A stretch of DNA of 64,000 nt from Edaphochlamys debaryana (Eukaryota > Chlorophyta > Chlorophyceae > Chlamydomonadales): NCBI GenBank assembly GCA_016858145.1, contig JAEHOE010000184.1, positions 1-64,000 on the forward strand, in the 5' to 3' direction. Made by a program: the position numbers and the translations under genes. Below are positions 43,588 to 56,200 of this stretch, piece after piece. Positions within the stretch are counted from its first letter, which is position 1; each line of letters starts with the position of its first letter. The notes below the pieces were generated by a model, which searched no databases, was not told the origin of the DNA, and saw only the letters and a list, made by a program, of their open reading frames with translations.

Positions 43588-46500
43588 ATGGCTGCACAAG
43601 CAGCGCAGACGCTGATGTGTCCAGAGGCTGAGGCGAACCTGAGCGAGTTTGTCGCGCATGCGCAGGCGGTCCTCGCGGCAGGAGCGGAGGCCAGCCCGGC
43701 CTTGCTCAATGCCCTCGCTTCGAGCACAAATGAAATGGCTGCGCGGCCGTGTCGGTGGCAAAACGCTGATGAAACTGCCGCCGGCAACACCGCGGCCGAT
43801 CTGCTGGGCCGACCTGCGTTCAAGCAGGCTCTCCTGCTCATAGCCAACGAGGTCACGCGGTGGTCATGGGCGCCAGCGCAGCGCAGCGCCGAGGAGCACG
43901 AGGGGCTGAGGGCAAAGGTCGGGGCGCTGCGGGCCGTGGAGCTCTTATGCGGCAGCCTCCTCCTCGTGGCACCCCCCACTCCCCCGGTCCTCGACTTCGC
44001 CCGGCGCCTGGTCCTGTCCCAGACGCTCGAGGCTCTGTCGGGCCGTCTCGTGGATGCTCGGGCGGAGCTGGACTTCCTGTCAGACCAAGCAGCGGCAGCC
44101 GCCGCTGCCGGCGGCGCCGGGCCGTTCGTGCATGCGGACGCGTCTTCGTTGCTGCTGCCGCTGGTAGCCTCGGTCGGCGCGCCTGCAGTCCTGACGCGAG
44201 GGTGCCTGATGCTGGCAGTACGAGTGTCAAACGCCGCACCGCAACCGCAGCGGCGGCAGCCCGCTGCTGCCAGCGCCGCGGCGCCGGAGCCCAGCGCGCC
44301 TGCTCAGCCCGCGGGGGCTGCGGCCGGCGGCAGCGGAGGGGCCTCGGACTCAGCGACGGAGGAGGGGGCGGCTGCATACGCCTGCTACGCCCAGGAGCTG
44401 GCGGCGGCGCTGCGGGCGAGCGCCGTGGTGGAGCACACGTGCATCGCCCTCGCCTCTGTCCTTCGGCTGTGGGACGCGATCGGCCCAGAGGCAATCGAGG
44501 AGCACCCCGGGGCCGATCCCGCCTTTTTTCGGGCCTTATCAGCGCACTTGGACAAGACTGTGAGCAACGTCACCAGCACCTTTCCCGCCCTTCACGCGGC
44601 CACGGAGGTAGGGCTGTCGGCAGGCCTGCGCAGTGTCGCAGCGCTCGGCCCCGCCGCATTCTACTCGTCCGTGGCTCACGGTGTCGCGGTCCTCTCGGCC
44701 CTGGACGGCGAGACCTCGTACGGCCTGGATCCAGCCGTGCTCGCGGGCTTCACCCGTGTGTTCTGGGTAGAGGTGGCGGAGCGGCTGGAGTCCGGTTCCA
44801 GCGCTGGAGTACGGCGGAGCCAGGACTTTCGGTGCGTTGGACCGCTGATGAACCTCGCCGCGTCGCTGGCGGGCAAGGGCTTCATACTGTGGGATCCCGC
44901 GGCGGCAAGTGGGGTCTTTCCGCCGTTCGCAGTGCTGCCTCTAGCCATGCGGGTCGCTCGGGTGGGGGTGCAAGCCGCGGACGAAGCCGCGGGAAGGACG
45001 GAGGTGGTGGCAGCGGCGGCCCTGAGGGCCGCGCAGCAAGGCACTGGGCCCTGTCGTGTCCTTCTGGACTGGACAATGGCTCCTGTCCTCGCGGTCTTTG
45101 CGCTTCAAGCCGCGAGCTCGGCAATGCGCGCAGGCACAGGCCCAGAGGGCAGCGCTTGCTTGGGCGAGGAGTGGTGGCTGCTGGCGGCCGCCCTGACCCC
45201 GCACCTGCGAGCACCCGCCGCGGGGTTCCCTGGCGTCAGCCTTCCGTCGCACTACGGCAAACACATACTGGCCGAGCTGCCGAGTGTGACCCTGGCCCCA
45301 GGTGAGGTTCATGGCGGGGCCGCAGTCTCCAGCCAGACCCGACCCAGATCGACTCACATCAACCCAGATCACCACATATGACACCCAGATTGATGAGTGC
45401 TTGTACCGACACCACCCTTCTTTTCCGCCCACAGCGCCCCTGCCGCACACCCTGCCGCCCGCTCCGCCGCTCGGCCTGGAGTCGGCGCTTGCCGGCGGCG
45501 TGCTGCCCTGCCTGGAGCGCCTCTTCCGCCGCGCCGCCGCCAGCCTACGCGAGAGCAGGCCAGACTCCTCAGAAGTCGAGGCACTGCTTGCGCTTAATGC
45601 AAGATACGATGACGTCTCGGCTTGGCTGGCCCCGGTGCTGGCGTGGGGCGACGCCCGGCAGGCGGCTGCGCTGGTGAGGACCGTTGGGAAGGGCTTCGAG
45701 GCCACCGCCGCCGCCGACAACATCACGCCTGACGACACGGTGTGCGGGGAAGCCGTGTTGGCGATAGCCTCTCACTTCCTGACTGCGGGGCGGCTGTGGC
45801 TAGAGGGCCTGGCAGCGAGCCGGGACAGGGGGCCCGGCAGCGCGGGACCTCTAGCACAGCGAGCCGGGCCGGGCGGAGGCGGTGCGGGGGCCCACTCGCC
45901 GGCGGAGCGGCAGCTTTTGGAGATGCTGGCGGCAGCAGCGGCGACCTGGCTGCCGCCGATGTGCCGCCTGCTGTGGGCAAGGCTTGACGCCGGTGCCATG
46001 CTGTCATCGCCCCTCATTACCTGCCTCTGCTGGCAGCCCGTCCTGGCTCGCGTCGACGCCACGCATGGCGCTCCCACGAGACTCTCAGCGGTGGTGGCAG
46101 CCGGGCCGGCCGCTGCAGGGGCGTCGGCAGGGGCGTCAGCAAGCGGCGCCGGCTGGGGTACAGCGCTGACGGACCCGGTACGGCTCGTCCGCGTGGCGTT
46201 GAGGATGGTGGACGGGGATGGTGCAGGGCCCGTTGGAGACCCCAAGAAGGTGCTGTATCTGCGGTACCTGGCACAGGCCTGCTGCACGGTCGCGGCGGCG
46301 CTTCCGGAGGAGGTGGCGGGGCGCGGAAGGGCGGGCCCCGCGTGGGAGACATCAAAGCTGCGGGCTCTGGCGGCTGAGCTAAGAACTCACGGGCACGCGG
46401 CGGCGGCAGAGGCGGCGGAGGCGCTCCCAGCTCAGCTGGTGCGCTGGGCGCACGGCAGCGGGCCGCGGGGCGGCAGGGGCGGCGCACGGGCGTCCGCCGC

Positions 46501-46780
46501 CTCCGGGGCCCAAGCGCTGGCCGCTCGCTTCGGCGCGTGGTTCCCTGGCTTGGAGGCCGCCGCCGCCCTGCTACCGGCCTCGCCCGCCGCCGCCCGCGCG
46601 TGCCTGGGCGGCTGCTCCAACCCGGCCTGCGCCAACCTGGAGGGCGACAGCGATGCGGCCCTGCCTCTGCGGGCGTGCGCGGTCTGCGGCGGCGCTGCGT
46701 CGTACTGCAGCCGCGAGTGCCAGACGGCGCACTGGCGGTCGGGCCACAGGGAGGCGTGCCGTGTTAGAGGCGGCTCGTAG
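43588..46780 (+). CDS. MYND zinc-finger protein C (intact)
   Basis: Two exons, 43588-45301 and 45435-46780, with a 133-bp phase-1 intron (GTGAGG…CCCACAG). The product is 1019 residues. The start is the ATG beginning MAAQAAQTLMCPEAE, aligned with the paralogues. Most of the protein is Ala/Leu-rich and probably helical. It carries the family blocks LDFARRLVLSQTLEALSGRL, CYAQELAAALRAS, VAVLSALDGE, LGEEWWLL, LESALAGGVLPCLERL, LAWGDARQAAALVRT and PAERQLLEML. The MYND finger occupies about residues 965-1013 with all ligands (CSNPAC, CAVC, YCSREC, H and HREAC). A Pro/Ala/Ser-rich linker follows the second block. MYND fingers bind proline-rich partners in other eukaryotes; the partner here is unknown. 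It has no disruption, unlike A and B. Confidence 0.88.
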
Positions 46781-48230
46781 GGGAGGGATAGCGGGTAGAG
46801 GATGTTTAGCAAAGCTGGACGCAGCTGGGCTGGCGGGGGGAAGAGCAGTATCACATGTTGGCTTGCGGGGTGCTCTCTGGACGCAGGCGCACCGGCTCGG
46901 GGTTGTATGTAGCGGGTTTGAGTTGGGTTGAGGTTGCTTTCAGCTCCAGAGGCTCCAGGGTCTGCCTCGGAGGCTTGCTCACAAGCAACTGAGATGGTAA
47001 GGTGCGGACGCGTGGCATGGAGGTGTGGCATGCACGCAGCCATGCATTCACTGTGGGGCAGTGCCTTGCTTGGTGCTAGGATGCGGGTGACGACATGGTA
47101 GCCTGGGTGGCCTGGGCGTTCATAACGACTTGAGACACAGACGGTCCCCCGCATGGTCTGGTTGAGATGACGGGGCCCACATTACGCACATCCGGGATCA
47201 CTGGCAGCATTGCGCGGGGGCCTGAGGACGGGGCTTGGTTTCCTGCCTGGCAAGCAAGCGGTTGAGAGACTTGAGACTGGATCCCACAGGCGGTAATGGG
47301 TGTACGCGTGGATGGCTTGCGTAATTCTGCTGGGGATGTTACGTGCCCTTGCAGGCTCTACTTCTGCACTTATATGCGATCGGGTCCCTTTTACTTGCAA
47401 CTTGCCCTTCTGGGCATGCACGGGGACGGCTAGGAGGGCTGCGGGCAGTTGACTTATATGCGGTTGCGAGGTGGAGGTTGAGAGACAGGACTTGTGCCCT
47501 TGATGTGTGGGGGGGCACTGCTGTTGCTGGGCTGTTACGGGATTTGCTTGCGCTATGGCCGGGCTCGGGGGTGGTTGCTGAGGTGACGGCGGTGAACCAG
47601 GTGTCAAGACAAGAACGTCGTGGGGGGTTACACGGAGCGAGAGTGTGCGGAGGGCGGCATGAAAGGAAGCTGTGCAAGCGGTCCCAGCCACTGACCTTCC
47701 CCTTGCGTGAACCTCTTTTGTGTCTGTGCCTGGGGAACGACGCAGGCTGGCCTGTTACAAGCAGGGTTAGTTCATTGCTGGCAGGGGCGGACTGAGCACT
47801 GGGGCAGGCTCCTGCTCAGCCACCCAAGAAAGTGCTCAGGCGCGGGCCTGGCGGCCCTGGCTGGACTACACAAGCCGCTTATGCCTCTTCATATGGTCAT
47901 AGCCACCGTATGACAGACCAGCGCCAAGGGAAGATAGCATTACACGAAGCGGTCTGCGCATGCAGAGCGCATGGGCAGGGGGTTCTGTGCTCGCAGGTGC
48001 GGCAAGGGGCCTCAAGGGGCGACGGGGGTCGGGGGACAAGTGGCGGGAAAGGGCGGGAGGGGCACGCACGGCAGCTCGCTCGGCAAGTGCCTCGGAGACA
48101 GGCATGTTGATAGCAAACACCACTGTTTAGACCCATTACGAGGCTTGCTATTCTCTTCTCGCGCGTGACGCAACATCCCAACGCGTTTCTTACAGCTGCA
48201 CCGACACGAGCTAAGAAGGCGCTAAAGGCC
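46781..48230. other. Spacer between MYND C and D
   Basis: 1.45 kb with no supported gene on either strand. It must hold the 3' UTR of C and the promoter of D. No clear TGTAA motif or TATA box was seen. Confidence 0.5.
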
Positions 48231-51200
48231 ATGTCTGCATCGCTAGTACCGCCGCTTATATGCCCGGAGGCGGAACAGGAGGTCCGCGACTTCGTAGCGG
48301 GCACTGAGGCGATCCTCGGGACCGGTGCCGGCGCGCAGGCCAGCCCCGCATCACTGTTTGGCCTCGCGAGGAGCGCCGATGCCCTCCGAGTCCGCACAAC
48401 GGCATGGATGGCAGTCAGCGAGGCTGCCACCGACCAAACCGTCGCCGAGCTGCTGTCGCGACCCGCATTCCGGCGGGCTCTGCTCCTCGCGACCAATGAA
48501 TCGACGCGATGGGCATGGTCGCCCGCACATCGCAGCGCTGAACAGCAAGAGGGGCTGAGGGCGCGGCTGGAGGTTCTCTGGTCCACGGTCAGCCTCGGCG
48601 CCAGCCTCATCCTCGCATCTAAGACACAGCCCGCCTGCCTCGACTTCGCCCGGCGCCTGGTCCGGTCCCACACGCTCGAGGCTCTGTCGGGCCGTCTCGC
48701 GGACGCTCGGACGGAGCTGCACTCACTTGCAGATGACGCAGTCGCGGCAGCAGTGGCGGGAACTGCCGCGCCCCTCCTGCACGCGTCTACGGAGCTCCTC
48801 ACGGCGCTTGCATCCGGCCTGACCGTGACTGCCGCCCTAACGACCGTGTGCCTTCAGCTGGCGGCAGCCAAGCTACCATCAGGGCCGCCGGGAGTGACGG
48901 CCGCTGCGGCGGCTGCGGCTGGCGGCAACGCAGATCCCTCGGGCGCGGAGGTGGAGGCGGCGGCTGCATCGGGGGCTGCGGCCGGCGGCAGTGCGGGTCC
49001 CTCTGACTCGGCGGCGGCTGCATACGCCTGCTACGCCCAGGAGCTGGCGGCGGCGCTGCGGGCGAGCGCCGTGGTGGAGCACACGTGCGCGGCCCTGGCG
49101 GCGCTACTCCGGCTGTGGGCCGTCGTGAGGACGGCAGTCTCCGACGGGGCGCCAGGCGCCATGCCGCTCGCGGCCTTTCAACTTCTGTCACGAAACGTTG
49201 ACGCGGCGGTTTGTGACGTGACGGCCACTCTCCATACTCTGTATTCTCTGCAGCCCCGTGCTTTGCCGGCGTCGCCCCTCGCCAGCGCCGCGCTCCTCGG
49301 CCCCTGCGCTTCCTACATGGTGCTAGCGCACGGCGTGGCGATCCTCTCGGCCATGGATGGCGGGGACACGCACGGCCTCGAGCCCAGCGTGGCGCGGGGT
49401 TTCTGCCAGGGGCTGCAGCTGGAGGCCGAGGAACGCCTGCGGAGCATTCCCACCTCCCAGCTACCGAGCGCCAGAGTCGAGTTGCCGCTAAGGGACTTAG
49501 TCTCGTTTCTGGCGGCACAGGACCGTCAGCTGCCCGCCACCGCGCCGCCAGCCGCCAAGGCGCTCCTGCCGTACAGCTCCGCGATAGCGCTGGCGTTGCG
49601 GGCGGCTCGGGTCGGGGTTCAGGCGAGCGCGGAAGCGGCAGCGGGAAGGACGGCGGAGCAGGAGCTGGCGGCCTTGACGGCCGCGCGCCTGGGCACGGGG
49701 CCCTGCCGGGTCCTGCTCACTTGGCGCGTGGCCACGGTCCTTGCCATTGAGGCCCTGACCGCAGCAAACAACCTGGTCAACACCGGCGCAGAGACGGATG
49801 GCAGCGTGGACCTGGGCGAGGAGTGGTGGCGGCTGACCGTCGCCCTGGCGCCCCACCTTCGAGCACCCGCGGGGTCCCCTGGTAGCGGTGTGGTCCAAGC
49901 GTCAGGCGCTGCGGGGTTTGCGGCGCACTACGGCCGGAACCTGCTCGACCAGCTGCCGGGACTGCCCCTGCCCCCAGGTGTGTGCCGTACGGCGGTTTGC
50001 CCTCAGTCCCAAGCTGGGCAGACGGCTTGGGGGTCAGCCGGGCTGGCGGGGGGTGCGGGTTGCCTCCTTGGCTTGGCCCCGGCCAGCAGAATCCCCGTGT
50101 GTGCCGTGTTTCCGTGGTTTGCAAGTAATACCAGTGATAAGTCTCGCCCTCCCACTCCTGCTCCGCCCCTCAGGGCCGCTCCCGCCTGCACCCAAGCCAA
50201 GCTTTCGGTCGGCGCTTGCCGGCGGCGTGCTGCCCTGCCTGGAGCGCCTCTTCCGCCGCGCCGCCGCCAGCCAGCTCGAAACCGGGCCCGGCGGCGGCCC
50301 CGAAGCATCACCGCCCGAGGCGCAGACCCTCTTTGCCTTCAAGCAGCGCTACGGCGACAGCTGGCGTTGGCTGGCCCCGCTGCTGGCGTGGGGCGACGCC
50401 CGGCAGGCGGCGGCGCTGGTGCGGACCATTGGAAAGGGCCTCGAGACCACAGTCCCAGTCACCCTCGCCTCTGATGACGCGTCTGTTAAGAACCTGTTTA
50501 GCTCGGTCGTTGGGACCTTCCTCGGTATGAGCCGTGGGTGGCTCGAGGACATGGCAGCACGCGCGGGCGGGCAGCAAGCGGCAGGGGCCGCGCCCGGGCC
50601 GGGCGGCGGCGGAGCGGGGGCGCTGTTGCCGGCGGAGCGGCAGCTTCTGGAGATGCTGGCGGCAGCAGTGGCGGCCTGGCTGCCGCCGCTGTTCCGTGGA
50701 GTATGGGCACGGTACGGTTTGGGAGTTGTGGGCGCATCGGCCCTACTCTGCGGCCTCCACGTGCTGCCCCTTCTCGCCTGCGCGGATGCTAAGTTGGGCG
50801 CCCCAAGCTCGGGCGTGGCGGCAGCTGGATCAGCGGCAGCGGCTACAGGAGCAGCGGCAAGGGTGGGGGCGTCATCGGCATCAGCGGGGGCCGCAACGGC
50901 CGGCCCGCCCTCGGGAGGCGGCGGCTGGCTGGCCGGGCTGTCTCCTGTGCGGTTCGTCGGGGTGGCTTTGGAGCCGCAAGTCGCGGATGCCCTCATGCAG
51001 CTGACTGCAGGGAGCCACTTGCAGCTCTACCTGATACCGCTGGCAGAGGCTTGCTGCGCGGTCGCGGCGGTGCTCCCGGAGGAGGTGACGAAAGGCGGAG
51101 GAGAGGGCCCTGCCTGGGAGCCGCAGCAGCTGCGGTCCCTGGGTGCCGAGTGCAGGGCCCGGGGGTACATGGCGGAGGCAGAGGCGGTGGAGGCGCTGGC

Positions 51201-51615
51201 GGCTCAGCTGGTGCGCTGGGTGCACGGCAGCGGGCCGCGGGGCGGCAGGGGCGGCGCACGGGCGTCCGCCGCCTCCGGGGCCCAAGCGCTGGCCGCTCGC
51301 TTCGGTGCGTGGTTCCCTGGCTTGGAGGCCGCCGCCGCCCTGCTGCCGGCCTCGCCCGCCGCCGCCCGCGCGCGCCTGGGCGGCTGCTCCAACCCGACCT
51401 GCGCCAACCTGGAGGGCGACAGCGATGCGGCCCTGCCTCTGCGGGCGTGCGCGGTCTGCGGCGGCGCTGCGTTTTACTGCAGCCGCGAGTGCCAGACGGC
51501 GCACTGGCGGTCGGGCCACCGGGAGGCGTGCGGCGGCGGCGCTGGGGGCGGCGGCGGCGGCAGCGCCGGAGCCCAGCGCGGCGTCAAAGCATGGGACGTT
51601 GTCGAGCTAGGGTAG
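48231..51615 (+). CDS. MYND zinc-finger protein D (intact)
   Basis: Two exons, 48231-49977 and 50174-51615, with a 196-bp phase-1 intron (GTGTGT…CCCCTCAG). The product is 1062 residues. An upstream in-frame GTG exists at 48165, but the ATG at 48231 (MSASLVPPLICPEAEQEV) aligns residue for residue with the paralogues. The family blocks are all present, with an extended Ala/Gly/Ser linker before CYAQELAAALRAS. The exon 2 start differs from its relatives (PAPKPSFRSALAGG in place of the LGLESALAGG form). The MYND finger is at about 987-1035 (CSNPTC, CAVC, YCSREC, HREAC) and is followed by a Gly-rich tail. From about 51074 to 51530 the DNA is nearly identical to B2. Confidence 0.88.
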
Positions 51616-53221
51616 CGGGGACCTGAACAGCGGCTGAGACACACGGCGCGGGGCGGATTTTGCTTTGGGTCGTGATCGTGACGTGTGACGCTGAGCTCAG
51701 GGAGGGGATGACAAGCTACGGTGGGCGCCATCGAGGTTGCGGTGGGGCGCGTTTGTCATGTTTTGCGCCACTCAGGGGCAGCGAACGGAGAGCATGACTC
51801 GTGCGGTCTGCTAGGGCGCACAGCGCATTGCGAGGCTATGAAGCATTACCGTAGTGCAGGAACTGCGTAGTGTGGGTACCGCTGGGTGTTGCTTGGGCGA
51901 AACGTCCTTGAAGAATAGTACCGATAGGGTTGATCTTGCCGGAGTAGCGGCTAGGGCCAGGGGGGATTAGGGCCTAGGCCAGGGGCTTGTGTTTGCTGTA
52001 GGTTGGTATGCGCAGGCTGATTCGGGCTTTGATTGGCAAAGGGGCGCAGGTCAGGGGTCTACGGGGCTTAGGTCAGCGGGACTCTGCGCCTCTGTCTGCT
52101 GGCCGGCGGGCATGCGCATGGCTACGGTGCGGGAAGTCCGGCATGGCGCAGGGCGCAGCGGCGGAGCGCTGCGGGGCGGACACGTGGGAGTTGGGGCGAG
52201 GATCCGGATGATGGGACGGGGGAAGCAAGGTGCCGATGACACGCAGCAAGGTGCCGACAGGTGGAGCCGTGGAGATTGAGCCAGCCCCGTACTATCGCTG
52301 TACTAGGCCCGAGCCGCAGCGCATTACACTTCGCTGAGCTTGGGGCGTCGATGTGTATGTTGCCACTGTTGCGTGGCCGTGCTTGTGTTGAGATATGCCG
52401 TTGATAGATGGGTGCGGGAACGCAGCTAGTTCGCTGGGTTGAGTGCGGCGGGCTCGAGGCGCTTGGTGTTGGTACGGGGTTGCAAACGACCGGGCTTCCA
52501 TGTTGCTGTTTGTGTACGGCTTGCGCATCGTGTCTCTCTCCAAGTGCCCTCTCATTCCATCAGCCCTGAGCACCCGGGGCCCAACAGGGTAGAGCCCGAC
52601 ACGGAGCGATCACCAGCACTCATGCGCTCATGCATGCGCAGTCAAGCGCCCCAGTAATGAATCTGTTAAAGGCCCCCATAACAGTGCCCTTGCGTTCCGT
52701 GTCGCTGAAGCAACATGTCCAGCTGCAACTATGCCCGTTGCGTGTGGTTAACAGCACAGTTCCGCCACTCCATAGCACTAGGCTGCGTCCCCGTACCGCC
52801 AGGGTTCAGCACCCTGGATTCAATACCTTTCAGCCCTCATGCGTCCAACACTAGGTAGGAGCAATGACATGCCCCGGTCATCACCAGCGTCCAACACAGC
52901 AACACTTTGCTGGAGCCCAGCCCACCGGACCCAAGCCCCGGTCATGAATAAAGAGATGCTTTGCCTCCCCTGCCGCTAGAGCATCCTATCCGGTTGCAGC
53001 TTCAATATCGCCACGCGCTCTCATGCCCTCAAGTCCATCAGACATCAATGGCAGCACTGTCACAGTTCCAAGGCTCCAATCGCAGCTCGCTCGGGATCAC
53101 TGCCCTACAGGAGTTCAGTTTGACACTCTCATCTCTCTACTCAACAGCTGTGTCGTACAAGAGTCGATGTGCTCAAGACAACCCAATGCCCCGGTCCGAG
53201 ACATCCCCAGGCCCGCACGTA
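51616..53221. other. Spacer between MYND D and the membrane-protein gene
   Basis: Convergent intergenic region of 1.6 kb. No supported gene was found. On the minus strand TGTAA (plus-strand TTACA, 52324-52328) lies about 0.9 kb beyond the stop of the membrane-protein gene and could mark a long 3' UTR. A short repeat of GCAAGGTGCCGA occurs near 52227-52260. Confidence 0.5.
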
Positions 53222-56200
53222 CTACCTCCGCCTCGGCGCCAGGTCCGCCATCACGCCCCCGCCCCCCACCTGCCCCTCGCTCCCCGCCCCTTGCCCGGCG
53301 CCCCCTCGCCCAGCTCCTTGCTCTCCCCCAACAGCCCGGCTCCCCAGCCCCTCAACCCTGGCCCCGGCCCCAGCCCGGGCTCCAGAGCCCCCCGAGCCGT
53401 TCGACTCCGCCGCCCCCGCTTGCAGCCGCCCAGCGCCGTTCCCCTCCGCCGCCGCCTGCAGCTGGGTTTTCAACCGCCGCAGCTCCGCCAGCTGTGCCTC
53501 GATCTCCCGTTGCGCCCGCTGCAGCTCCAATGCGGAGCCAGCGGCGCCGGCGGCCTGCGCCCGAGCCATGGCATCGCCCAGCGACGCCTCAATCCTTGCC
53601 GCGTTTGCCAGAACGGAGGCGACCGAGTCCGGAGTCTGGTGTCCGGAATCCGGATCCGATCCCAGCGGTTGGGAGGGCGGGGCTGGCGGCGGCGGTCCGG
53701 GGACGGGGCGCAGTCGGTCGGGTGTCAAGGTGCCGGCGGGCCTGTGCCGGGACACCCCACCCGGGCCATCTGCAAACGCGGCGGCGCCAGTGCGGTTATG
53801 AACTTCGGCTCCTGGGTTTCGCGCTAGACGTGCGCTAGATGAAGCGGAGGCATCGGACGGAGCGGTGCCGGGGTTGCCCGGCCCGGCGGGTTCCCTTGAG
53901 GCGGGGTCCCTTGAGGCCGCTGCCAGGCGGCCCGCCGCCCACTCCACCGAGCCCGCGGCGGCCGGCGGCGCCAGCGGGAAGGACGCCAGTCGAGGTGCCG
54001 CCGCCGCCGCCGCCGCCGCGGCCGCGGCCGCCGCTGGGCGGCTGCGCTCCGTAACGCCGCCTGCCGCTGGCCTCGGCGGCGGCACTGGGGCGATCTCGCC
54101 TCCGGGCTGCCGTCCGCTGCTGGCGCTGGAGGGCAGGGCGCCCCGTGCGCCCGCTTCCCCTCGCGCCTCCTTCATGTGCGGCTGCGGCTGCTTCTCGGGA
54201 TGGGCCAGGGCGGTTTCTGCCGTCACCAGCAGGGGAGGCGGGGGCTGCGGCCGGGGCGGCTTGATCTCAATCGCGACCGGCTGGAGGGGCTGGGGCTGGG
54301 GCTGCGCTGCGGCTGGGGGCCGGGCGGAGGGCGCTCGCGGCAGTCGTGTGGGCTGTTGGCGCGCGACGGAAGGCGGCGCTACTGTCGGGCTGGCGGACGC
54401 TGCCGGGGCTGCTGCGGCGCTCGAGACAGAGCGAGCCGCCGGGCCGCGCCCGCTCGCGCTCCCGCTGCCGTGCCGTCTCGCACCCGCCGCCCCTGTCGCC
54501 ACCGGCGCCGGAACCTCGGCTGACGGACGGGCCTGGGCCTGGGCCTGGGGCTGCGCATGCCCTTGCTGCGGCGCCGGCGCCGAAGGGGGGCCCTGAGATT
54601 GGGTTTCGTTTGAATGCCCGGCCGTGGCTGCGCTGGGGCCGGAAGGTGCGGCAGTGACTGGCAGGGAAGCGGTGCGGGGCTTCGGCGGTCCAGCGGCGGC
54701 AGCTCCGGCAGCCACCGCGCCAGCCGGGGCCGAGCCCGATGCTGTGGTGGCGGATGGTAGCGGGCCGGCAGGGGCAGGGCCGCTTGGGGTCGAGGGCCGA
54801 GGGGCCGAGGTCGAGGGCCGAGGGGCCGAGGGGCTGCGCATGGAGCGCGTGGACCGGGAGAGGGGCATGGCGGCGGCGCGGGCGGCGGCCGCCACGCCCG
54901 ACTCGGCCGCGTCGCCACCGCCGCCGCCGCCGCCGCCGGCGCTGTTGCTGCTGCGGCCGCTGGCGGCGGCACTGGCGGAGCTGAGCTGGTGCTCCAGCGG
55001 GTGGCACGGAAGCGGCGGCGCCGCCGCCGGGGAGCCGCCGCCGCCGCCGTCGCCGCTGCCGCTGCCGCTGCCGCTGGTCAGCAGCCCCAAGGAGGCCGAC
55101 CCCGCCAGCCCGATCTGCTGGAATGGCGGTTGCGGGTTCTGCGGGTTCTGGCTGTTAGGGTGAAGGGAACGGCGTTGTTCTGCTAGGAGGTGCAACTGCG
55201 CTGCCTCCCGCAGTGCCTCCTGGACAGAGGGGCCCGCCGACGCTGCCGCTGCCGCTGCCGCCAGGCCCGGGGTGGGGACCATGGGCCCAGCTGCGAACGG
55301 TGTTGCGTGCATGCTGCCGTACAGCATGTTGTCGTACGTGGCCGTGTAGCCGCCGGGCTGGTGCTGCGCCTGCTGCCCATGCCACGCCATTCCCTGCAGC
55401 CCTTCAAGACCCGACGGCTGCCGTACGTAGCCCTGCATCGTCATCTGCCACTGGGCCTCCTGCATGGGGCCCTGCATCTGGGCCTGGGCCTGGGCCTGGG
55501 CCTGGGCCTGTGGGTAGGCGTCGTGGGCCTGGTACGGCATCAGGCTCTGCACCAACTGCTGGTGGGCGAAGAGCGCCTCTGCGGGCTCCAGGGCGGCCCC
55601 CGGGGCGGGCGGCTCCAGAAGGGGGCGCTGGCGGAGGCCGGCGAAGGCGGATGCGGGGCCTGCAGGGAGCGAGGAGGGTGAGGGGTTGAGGTTTGAGGCT
55701 CAGGAGAGCCGAGGTTGGGACGGGAAGAGGACAGCTGCAACGACACCACGCATAGTAGTACGGTAATTCCATACCAGGCCCCGAGGTTCACCTGCTTTCG
55801 AGGCCGCTCCGGCCCCTTGCCCGCCGGGCGTCTTGGCGGCTGCCCGGACGGGCTGCGGACCCGTGTAGATCGCCCGGCGCAGGGCGGACAGCAAGCCCCC
55901 CCGCCGCGGCGGCTTGGCGGCGGCGGCGGCCGCCCGAGACGACAACGACGAGACCGGCGGCGGCAGCGACAGCACGTCCTCCTCCTGCGCTGCCGCCGCC
56001 GCGGCGGAGGCGGCCCAGGGCGAGAGGCTGGGCTCTCGAGCGTCGCTTGCCGCCTGGATGCCGCCAGCGTCGCTGAGCCGCATGGGGGGCCCGAAGCCCA
56101 AGCCAGGGACGCCGGAGGGGCCTAGGCCGTCGGTGTCCGAGGGTTGCGGGGGTTGCATGGGCTGCGCCTCCTCTTCGATCTGGGCCTGGTGGGCCTGCGC

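Noticed and set aside
12043..52000. CRISPR array, bacterial operon or phage interpretation
   Set aside because: GT-AG introns with consistent phases, MYND fingers and the absence of ribosome-binding-site spaced operons show nuclear eukaryotic DNA. The repeats lack spacer structure.
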